NCBI GenBank assembly: GCA_900473045.1
Contig: UCKS01000057.1
Coordinates: forward strand, 1-40,348
DNA length: 40,348 nt
DNA from: Hyphomicrobiales bacterium
Lineage (GTDB): Bacteria; Pseudomonadota; Alphaproteobacteria; Rhizobiales; Rhizobiaceae
Direction of reading: 5' to 3'
The notes under the pieces were generated by a model. It was not told the origin of the DNA. It did no database searches and was given only the letters and a program-made list of their open reading frames with translations. Below, one piece after another: positions 15,988-22,171 of this stretch; the first letter of the stretch is position 1, and the number at the start of each line of letters is the position of its first letter. The translations under genes and the position numbers were made by a program.

Positions 15988-16371
15988 ATGGCTTACAAAC
16001 CGCCAAAACAAAGCTTTGCCGGGCAGATCTTCGACGTCATCACCCTTCTGGTCCTGACTGTCGGTGCGCTCTATCTTCCGCTCTATCTTGGCCTTGCAGG
16101 GGCGGCCAAGACCCCAGCACCCATCGCCAACCCGACATGGGAGGCACTCGGCCAGAATGCCACAGAACAGCAGCAGTGGGCAGCGCTTGGCATCACCGAT
16201 CCGGCGGCGGCCAACGACATCATCACTGCGCGTTTCGACTATTCGTTCAGCTGGATAGCCCTCGTGGTCATGGCAATCCTGGTCATCGGCTATTTCGTGC
16301 TGGTGGTGCGATTGTCGGACAGGGAATATCGCGACGTCATCGCGGAGCGCTTCGGCGCCAAGAAGAAATAG
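15988..16371 (+). CDS. Small two-helix membrane protein, permease cluster subunit 2
   Basis: A 127-residue protein with helix 1 at about residues 14-40 (VITLLVLTVGALYLPLYLGL) and helix 2 at about 87-110 (IALVVMAILVIGYFVLVV). Between them lies a polar loop of about 45 residues (NPTWEALGQNATEQQQWAALG) that is predicted periplasmic and could contact substrate or another subunit. The C-terminus is basic. It is preceded by AGGAGG and lies nine bases after the previous gene. No known family is recognised. Confidence 0.78.
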   Translation: MAYKPPKQSFAGQIFDVITLLVLTVGALYLPLYLGLAGAAKTPAPIANPTWEALGQNATEQQQWAALGITDPAAANDIITARFDYSFSWIALVVMAILVIGYFVLVVRLSDREYRDVIAERFGAKKK

Positions 16372-16382
16372 TGGGGGCAACA

Positions 16383-16550
16383 ATGGATATCTGGACTGTT
16401 CTGGAATACGCGGCCTGGGCCCTTTCTGCGCTCTTCGCCTTTTTGATGCTCTCCGACATGGTGCGCATCGACACGACCTATGACAACGACCTGCTGACAT
16501 CATCCCGCGAAGGCGAGATCGAAGCGGCAGCCGAACGTCACACGCTGTAA
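16383..16550 (+). CDS. Small single-helix membrane protein, permease cluster subunit 3
   Basis: A 55-residue protein with one N-terminal membrane helix (TVLEYAAWALSALFAFLMLSDMV) and an acidic cytoplasmic tail (DTTYDNDLLTSSREGEIEAAAE). GGGGG five bases before the ATG, and a position 11 bases after one gene and 10 before the next, support it being real. Too short for most automated calls, it looks like an accessory subunit of the following permease. Confidence 0.72.
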   Translation: MDIWTVLEYAAWALSALFAFLMLSDMVRIDTTYDNDLLTSSREGEIEAAAERHTL

Positions 16551-16560
16551 GGGGCCGGAT

Positions 16561-17958
16561 ATGGTAGACACGAAAACCACCTCCGGCCAGCCTGAGCGGC
16601 TGCAGCTTTTGCGCGTTCTCGGCCCCGCCCATATCTGGGCGCTCGGTGTCGGCATCGTTCTTGTCGGCGAATATATGGGATGGAACTTCGCCGTCGGCAA
16701 AGGCGGCATGATCGCCGGCCTGATCGCCTGCTGGGTGGCCGGCTTACTCTATACATGTGTGGCGATGATCGATTCCGAGGTAACCTCGACGGTTGCCGCA
16801 GCCGGCGGTCAGTACGCGCAGGCCAAGCATATCGTCGGTCCGCTGATGGCCTTCAATGTCGGGCTGTTCCTGGTCATGGCCTATACGATGCTCGAGGCCG
16901 CCAACGCCATCACCATCGGCTTCCTGCTCGATACGGTGGCCGGAATGCAAGGCCATACAGGCTTGCACCAGCAGCCGTTTATCGTTCTTTGCGTGATGTT
17001 CCTGGCATGGCTGAACTATCGCGGCGTGCTGGCGACGCTGACGTTCAATCTGGTGATCACCGCGGTCGCGTTCATGGCCATCATCGCCCTGTTCCTGTCG
17101 GTGCAGTTCGGCGTGTCGAGCGTGCCGCTCGATTTCTCGGCGGTGACCACGGATCCGATGCCCTATGGCTGGATCGGCATTCTCGCCTCCCTGCATTTCG
17201 GTCTCTGGTATTATCTCGGCATCGAAGGTACATGCCAGGCGGCCGAGGAAGTCCGTTCGCCCGCTCGCTCGCTGCCCTATGGCACGATGGCGGGCATCAT
17301 GACGCTGCTGATTGCCGCAACCATGACCTGGTATGTCTGCTCCGGGCTTATCCCGTGGGAATATCTCGGCCAGGCCGGAACGCCGCTGTTTGATGCGGCC
17401 CGCGTCACGGGCAACCGTGGCCTGATGGTTCTCTTGTTTATCGGCACGATGTTTTCGACGCTTGCCTCGGCAAACGGCTGCATCAACGATGCTTCGCGCG
17501 CCTGGTTCTCAATGGGCCGTGACCGCTATCTGCCGATCTGGTTCGGCGCCGTGCACCCGGTCTATCGCACACCGTACCGCTCGATCATCTTCCTCGTGCC
17601 GATCGCCTTGATCTTCGCGCTTGGCGCGCCGCTCGACCAGGTGGTGACGTTCTCGATCCTGTCCGGGCTTCTGGGTTACACGTTCATGACGTTCAACATG
17701 GTGATGTTCCGCAGGAAATGGCCGCTCGACACCATCAAGCGCGGCTATGTCCATCCGATGCACCCGCTGCCGACGATCGTGCTTCTGATCCTCTGCGCCA
17801 CCGCCTATGTCGCCGTGTTCCTGGGGTATGGCACACAGCTGATCGCGATGGTCAGTTTCTATATCATCGCATCGCTGTGGTTCCACTTCCGCCGTTACCG
17901 GTTCGTGCGCCGTGGCGATCAGTTCACGATGCCCTGGCCGCGGCCGGAGGGGTATTGA
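16561..17958 (+). CDS. APC superfamily amino acid/amine permease (ethanolamine-permease-like)
   Basis: A 465-residue secondary transporter with about 12 membrane helices. The first helix contains the APC substrate motif ALGVGIVLVGEYMGWNFAVGKGG, whose GEYxGWN form is reminiscent of ethanolamine permeases. Other APC features are AAGGQYAQAKHIVGP, the helix 6 region LGIEGTCQAAEEVRSPARSLPYG, and NDASRAWFSMGRDRYLP. It follows three small membrane-protein genes with 10-base spacing and is followed by a hairpin and two more genes. With the glutamine-synthetase-like ligase upstream, import of an amine for gamma-glutamylation is a plausible reading; the real substrate is unknown. Confidence 0.85.
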   Translation: MVDTKTTSGQPERLQLLRVLGPAHIWALGVGIVLVGEYMGWNFAVGKGGMIAGLIACWVAGLLYTCVAMIDSEVTSTVAAAGGQYAQAKHIVGPLMAFNVGLFLVMAYTMLEAANAITIGFLLDTVAGMQGHTGLHQQPFIVLCVMFLAWLNYRGVLATLTFNLVITAVAFMAIIALFLSVQFGVSSVPLDFSAVTTDPMPYGWIGILASLHFGLWYYLGIEGTCQAAEEVRSPARSLPYGTMAGIMTLLIAATMTWYVCSGLIPWEYLGQAGTPLFDAARVTGNRGLMVLLFIGTMFSTLASANGCINDASRAWFSMGRDRYLPIWFGAVHPVYRTPYRSIIFLVPIALIFALGAPLDQVVTFSILSGLLGYTFMTFNMVMFRRKWPLDTIKRGYVHPMHPLPTIVLLILCATAYVAVFLGYGTQLIAMVSFYIIASLWFHFRRYRFVRRGDQFTMPWPRPEGY

Positions 17959-17968
17959 TATGAACACA

Positions 17969-17996
17969 ACCCGCAGCCGGATGAGTGGCTGCGGGT
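17969..17996 (+). promoter_or_regulatory. Intercistronic hairpin after the APC permease
   Basis: ACCCGCAGCC (17969-17978) pairs perfectly with GGCTGCGGGT (17987-17996) around an eight-base loop. No T-run follows. It probably stabilises the upstream mRNA or partly terminates transcription before the two trailing genes. Confidence 0.65.
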
Positions 17997-18018
17997 CCAC
18001 CGTCTGGAGGAATAAGCG

Positions 18019-18714
18019 TTGACGATCACCTATCTGCTCTTCGCCTTTGCCCTTTTGGCTGTCGCGTGGTTCATGCGTTCGGCCATGCGCGGACATCGGG
18101 AGGCCATGCAGCAGCGCGGTTGCTTGCTCGATGAAGCTTATGGGCTGCTCAGCGAATCCGGCATCAGCATGGCAGCGGATGAGTTTCCCATCGTCACGGG
18201 GCGGATCGGCGACGGCCGCCGTGTCAGGCTCGAGTTGATCGCCGATACGATGGTGACGCGCCGCCTGCCGCAACTCTGGTTGAAAGTGACGTTGTTCGAA
18301 GGCGTGCTGCGTGACTGCCCGTCGCTCGGCGCTCTCGCCCGTCCGACCGGTTCGGAATATTATTCGCTCGTTCACAGCTTTGCGGAATGGATGCGGCCGC
18401 CCGAAATGGACATGTCGTTGCTGATGCGCGGCGACGGGCGTGCGACCGCTGAACAGGCGGCGATCGCCGGCCGGCATTTCCAGCGTCTGTTTGCTGATCA
18501 AAGGGTCAAGGAAGCGGTGATCACCGCCAAGGCAACCCGGCTTGTCTATCAGGCATCGCAAGGTGAGCGGGCAGCGCATATATTTCTGCGGCAGGCGCGG
18601 TTTTCTCTCGAGACGGTTCCTGCCGCAACGATCACCCAGGCCATTGTGCTGGCGGCAGGCTTGAGTACGATTTACTCCGAAGCAGACAGGTCACCTGTCT
18701 TGCAAGTCGCGTGA
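18019..18714 (+). CDS. Membrane-anchored protein of unknown function
   Basis: A 231-residue protein with a single N-terminal membrane helix (TYLLFAFALLAVAWFMRSA) and a cytoplasmic domain of about 200 residues. The soluble part mixes strands (FPIVTGRIGDGRRVRLELIAD, LPQLWLKVTLFEG) and helices; no known domain is recognised. It begins with TTG, eight bases after GGAGG. Its stop overlaps the GTGA of the following gene. The position after the permease cluster suggests a related but possibly less expressed function. Confidence 0.7.
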   Translation: MTITYLLFAFALLAVAWFMRSAMRGHREAMQQRGCLLDEAYGLLSESGISMAADEFPIVTGRIGDGRRVRLELIADTMVTRRLPQLWLKVTLFEGVLRDCPSLGALARPTGSEYYSLVHSFAEWMRPPEMDMSLLMRGDGRATAEQAAIAGRHFQRLFADQRVKEAVITAKATRLVYQASQGERAAHIFLRQARFSLETVPAATITQAIVLAAGLSTIYSEADRSPVLQVA

Positions 18715-18722
18715 GGACTGAT

Positions 18723-18986
18723 GTGTCGAAGCCGGTAAACCCTTACCTCGTTCTCCTTCTGTCGATCATCCTGCCCGGCGCCGGCCATGTCGCAATCGGC
18801 GAGGCCCGCCGTGGGCTGGCATTCGCGCTGTTCGTGCTTCTGTTTTCGTTCCTGACTTACATGACCACCACGCCGGAACAGTCCTTTCTGGGGCGGCATG
18901 CGGGTGGATTGTTCATCTGGGCGCTCTCTATCCCGGACGCCTACCGCCGTGCACGGATCCGGTTTTCGCTCAGGTCGCAAGTGTAG
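18723..18986 (+). CDS. Small polytopic membrane protein
   Basis: An 87-residue protein with two to three membrane helices (YLVLLLSIILPGAGHVAIG, GLAFALFVLLFSFLTYM, AGGLFIWALSIPDAY). The pattern NPYLVLLLSIILPGAGHVAIGEARRG is typical of small TM2/DUF5683-like membrane proteins. GAGG six bases upstream favours GTG 18723; GTG 18711, overlapping the previous stop, is the alternative. It is the last gene of the plus-strand group and is convergent with the LacI regulator. Confidence 0.65.
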   Translation: MSKPVNPYLVLLLSIILPGAGHVAIGEARRGLAFALFVLLFSFLTYMTTTPEQSFLGRHAGGLFIWALSIPDAYRRARIRFSLRSQV

Positions 18987-19060
18987 AGGAACAGAGGCGA
19001 AGTTGGCGGCCGTCTCCAAAGCCCCCGCAAATAGCCGAAAGCCTGCACTTCCTGTTGAAA

Positions 19061-20122
19061 CTATAGGGTTGGAAGAGGTCTGCAGATGGCTGTCGATGCC
19101 CGCTCCACCAGATGGCAGGCGAGTTCGACGCGGCGCGGCGGCATCGGCAGGCCAGACAGGCTATCGCGCAAAAGGTCGAGTGCGACCGAGCCGATCTCGC
19201 GCATCGGGATATGCATTGTCGTCAGCGGCGGATTGAGGAAGGACGCCTGCGGTAGGTCGTCCATACCCATGACAGATACATCGCCCGGCACGGAATAGCC
19301 CCGCTGCTGGACGCCCATCATCGCGCCAACGGCGAGACTGTCGCCAGCAGCCAAGACCGCAGTAAAATCGAGCCCGCGCGCTTCGATCCGTGACGCGATG
19401 GCTTGCGCTGCCAGTTCCGGCAGCCAGTCCTCGACAGGGACAACCAGATCCGCATCTGCAGCAAGCCCTTGATGCAGCAACGCATCCTTCCAGCCCTCAT
19501 AGCGCCGCTCGATGGTGCGCCGCCCCGGTCGCATCAGGAACAGGATGCGTTGATGGCCAAGCCCGATCAGGTGATCGGCTGCTAGCCGCGCACTCGAGCG
19601 GTTGCAGGGGGTGACGCTGGAAAGCCGCATGAAGGGATCGTCGCTGTTGAGCAACACGACCGGTTTGTCGAAGCCGCGGGTCGCAGCCAGCATGCCCTCG
19701 TCATCGACGGTCAGGAACAGGAGCCCTGCAACCTGTGGATCGTCCTGCGCCTCCTTCAAAACCGCCAGTTCCTCGTTGCGGTCGGCAATCGGCCGCGTGA
19801 CGATCTCAAGTCCCAGCGCCTGGGCGCGTTCCTTCAGGCCCTCGAGCACGTAGAGCGTGAACTGGTTGCGCACGTAATCGATCATCGCAGCACTTGATGC
19901 GGCCAGAATGACCTTCTGGCCTGCAATCGCCGTTGGAACCACGTAATTGGCGAGCTTCGCCGCTTCGAGCACCAGTTGGCGGATTTCCGGCCGGACGCCT
20001 TTTTCGCCCGCAATCGCCCGCGATGCCGTGCTCAGCGATACGCCGCAGGCCTCGGCAATATCCTCCAGGCGCACGCGCTTGCTCTTCTTTCCGCGTTTGC
20101 CCGCGATGGGTTTGACAGTCAT
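19061..20122 (-). CDS. LacI family transcriptional regulator of the pectin locus
   Basis: A 353-residue regulator. The helix-turn-helix VRLEDIAEACGVSLSTASRAIAGEKGV lies near the N-terminus with the hinge just after, then a periplasmic-binding-protein-like sugar domain (LTTMHIPMREIG and SVMGMDDLPQASFLNPPL at its C-terminal part). GGAG six bases before ATG 20122 sets the start; the upstream open frame has no ribosome site. It is divergent from the GH105-kduI operon, and a TTGCGCAA palindrome lies between them, so it probably represses that operon and itself until a pectin-derived sugar binds. Confidence 0.9.
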   Translation of the reverse strand: MTVKPIAGKRGKKSKRVRLEDIAEACGVSLSTASRAIAGEKGVRPEIRQLVLEAAKLANYVVPTAIAGQKVILAASSAAMIDYVRNQFTLYVLEGLKERAQALGLEIVTRPIADRNEELAVLKEAQDDPQVAGLLFLTVDDEGMLAATRGFDKPVVLLNSDDPFMRLSSVTPCNRSSARLAADHLIGLGHQRILFLMRPGRRTIERRYEGWKDALLHQGLAADADLVVPVEDWLPELAAQAIASRIEARGLDFTAVLAAGDSLAVGAMMGVQQRGYSVPGDVSVMGMDDLPQASFLNPPLTTMHIPMREIGSVALDLLRDSLSGLPMPPRRVELACHLVERASTAICRPLPTL

Positions 20123-20161
20123 ATCGATCTCCGTTGCATCAACATGAGAAAAATTTTCAGA

Positions 20162-20169
20162 TTGCGCAA
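20162..20169. promoter_or_regulatory. Candidate LacI-family operator
   Basis: TTGCGCAA is a perfect palindrome with the central CG that LacI-family sites usually have. It sits in the 115-base divergent region between the LacI gene and the GH105 operon, 40 bases from the regulator start and about 70 from the GH105 start. Confidence 0.5.
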
Positions 20170-20237
20170 CAAAATTCGACGTGCATTTATTTCCCCAACG
20201 AGCCGCCCAGAAGAGCGGCGCATGTGGAGGAGCATTC

Positions 20238-21338
20238 ATGGGTCCAGATGGCCGCGATATCAGCAACGGTCTCGATCGCCTTGTCGCCGGAACGACCGGC
20301 CTCAAGCACGACGGCCGTTTCCATGAGCCTAATCTCGATGGCACCGCTGGCGACTACATCAGCTTCGACAGCTGGGAATGGCCGCAGGGCGTTGGTCTCT
20401 ACGGCCTGATCAAGCTCTGGCTGTTTACCGGCCGCGACGATCTGCGCCAGTTGGTGGAAGACTGGTATCAGCAGCGTATCGAGGCCGGGCTGCCGCAGCT
20501 CAACGTCAACACCACCGCGCCGATGCTCGGCCTGTCGGTGCTCTGGGCAAAAACCCGTGATCCACGCTGGCAGCCGGTTCTCGATGAATGGGCAAACCGG
20601 GTGATGGCGGAGCTTGGCCGCACGCCGGAAGGTGGCTTTGAACATCACGTCTCCGACAAGGTCAATCACGACGAACTGTGGGACGACACGCTCTATATGG
20701 TCGCCCTGTTCCTCGCATCCTACGGTCAGGCCAGCGGCCGCCGCGAACTGGTCGATGAAGCCTCCCGCCAGTTCCTCGTCCACACCCGCTATCTCGCCGA
20801 CACCCATACCGGCCTCTGGTTCCATGGCTGGACGTTTGACGGACGGCACAATTTCGCCCGGGCGCGCTGGGCGCGCGGCAATGCATGGATCACAGCGGGC
20901 CTGCTCGATCTGTTCGATCTCGCCGACCTTGCCAAGCCCGTAAAGGACTTCCTTCAGGGCGTACTGGTCGCCCAGGTCGATGCACTCTTGTCGCTTCAGG
21001 CTCCCTCCGGCGCATGGCGCACATTGCTCGACGATGCGACATCCTATGAGGAAATCTCCGCCACGGCCGGGATCGGCTACGGCCTGCTCAAAGGTTATCG
21101 CCTCGGCCTCGGCACTCCGGTGTGGCGCGAAGCCGGCCTCAAGGCCCTGCAGGTGGTGATGGACAATATCGACGAGACCGGCACCGTCGGAAACGTTTCC
21201 TATGGCACCCGCATGGGCCATGACCTCCAGTTCTACAAGGACATCCCCATTCAACCGACCGGCTACGGCCAGGCACTGGCCATTCTGTGCCTTTCCGAAG
21301 GTCTGCAGCACGTCGGACAAGAAGGACAAGCAGCATGA
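20238..21338 (+). CDS. GH105 unsaturated rhamnogalacturonyl hydrolase
   Basis: A 366-residue cytoplasmic glycoside hydrolase of the YteR type. It hydrolyses the delta-4,5-unsaturated galacturonyl residue from oligosaccharides made by rhamnogalacturonan lyases, adding water to the double bond. An (alpha/alpha)6 barrel pattern spans the whole chain. The conserved DELWDDTLYM (residues 145-153) carries the catalytic Asp, most likely Asp150, and FARARWARGNAW is the other family hallmark. No signal peptide. GGAGGAG lies five bases before the ATG. The stop overlaps the kduI start in ATGA, so the hydrolase and the next step of the pathway are coupled. Confidence 0.9.
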   Translation: MGPDGRDISNGLDRLVAGTTGLKHDGRFHEPNLDGTAGDYISFDSWEWPQGVGLYGLIKLWLFTGRDDLRQLVEDWYQQRIEAGLPQLNVNTTAPMLGLSVLWAKTRDPRWQPVLDEWANRVMAELGRTPEGGFEHHVSDKVNHDELWDDTLYMVALFLASYGQASGRRELVDEASRQFLVHTRYLADTHTGLWFHGWTFDGRHNFARARWARGNAWITAGLLDLFDLADLAKPVKDFLQGVLVAQVDALLSLQAPSGAWRTLLDDATSYEEISATAGIGYGLLKGYRLGLGTPVWREAGLKALQVVMDNIDETGTVGNVSYGTRMGHDLQFYKDIPIQPTGYGQALAILCLSEGLQHVGQEGQAA

Positions 21339-22171
21339 CGATGAAGACTTTGTACGGCGCGGCCCCCGAAGACGTCAAAGGCTATGACACGGAGAAACTC
21401 CGCAGCGCCTTCCTCATGACCGACCTGTTCGTGCCGGACGCGGTCAGTTTCACCTATACCCACGTTGACCGCCTGCTTCTCGGCGGCGCAATGCCAGTGT
21501 CCAAAAGCGTGACATTCGGTTCCGGCGACGAGATCGGCACGCCCTATCTCCTGTCCGCACGTGAAATGGGCATCGCCAATCTGGGCGGCACCGGAACAGT
21601 GACCGTCGACGGGCAGTCCTTCACTCTGGAAAACCGCGACGTACTCTATCTCGGCCGCGGCGCTCGCGAAATTTCGATGGAAAGCCTGTCGGGAAAGACC
21701 CCGGCCCGCTTCTACATGAACTCCGTTCCAGCCGGCGCCGACATTCCGCACAAGCTGATCAAGAAGGCGGAATCGAAGGCAGTCGATCTGGGCGACGGCC
21801 GCCGCTCGAATAAGCGCCGCCTTGCCATGTACATCCATCCGGAAGTCACGCCCTCCTGCCTGCTGTTGATGGGCATAACCGATCTCGCCGAAGGCAGCGT
21901 CTGGAATACCATGCCGCCGCATCTGCATGAGCGCCGCATGGAGGCCTATTGTTACTTCGACATGGCGGCGGAAGATCGCATCATTCATCTGATGGGCCGC
22001 CCCGAAGAAACGCGCCATCTGATCGTCGCCAATGGCGACGCTGTCTTGTCGCCCGCCTGGTCCATCCACATGGGCGCTGGCACCGGCCCCTATGCCTTCG
22101 TCTGGGGCATGACCGGAGAAAACCAGGAATATAATGACGTGGCCCCGGTGGCCCTGGCAGAGCTGAAATGA
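21335..22171 (+). CDS. kduI: 5-keto-4-deoxyuronate isomerase KduI
   Basis: A 278-residue cupin isomerase that converts 5-keto-4-deoxyuronate (from unsaturated galacturonate) to 2,5-diketo-3-deoxygluconate. The zinc ligands His196, His198, Glu203 and His245 are in the same positions as in the E. coli enzyme (TMPPHLHERRMEAY and SIHMGAG). Length also matches E. coli KduI. The start overlaps the GH105 stop, and its own stop overlaps the start of the 827-residue protein. The next step, KduD, is encoded further down the same operon after the transporter genes. Confidence 0.96.
   Translation: MTMKTLYGAAPEDVKGYDTEKLRSAFLMTDLFVPDAVSFTYTHVDRLLLGGAMPVSKSVTFGSGDEIGTPYLLSAREMGIANLGGTGTVTVDGQSFTLENRDVLYLGRGAREISMESLSGKTPARFYMNSVPAGADIPHKLIKKAESKAVDLGDGRRSNKRRLAMYIHPEVTPSCLLLMGITDLAEGSVWNTMPPHLHERRMEAYCYFDMAAEDRIIHLMGRPEETRHLIVANGDAVLSPAWSIHMGAGTGPYAFVWGMTGENQEYNDVAPVALAELK

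Noticed and set aside
20187..21329. Minus-strand open frame of 380 codons opposite GH105
   Set aside because: Antisense shadow of a strongly recognised enzyme gene.
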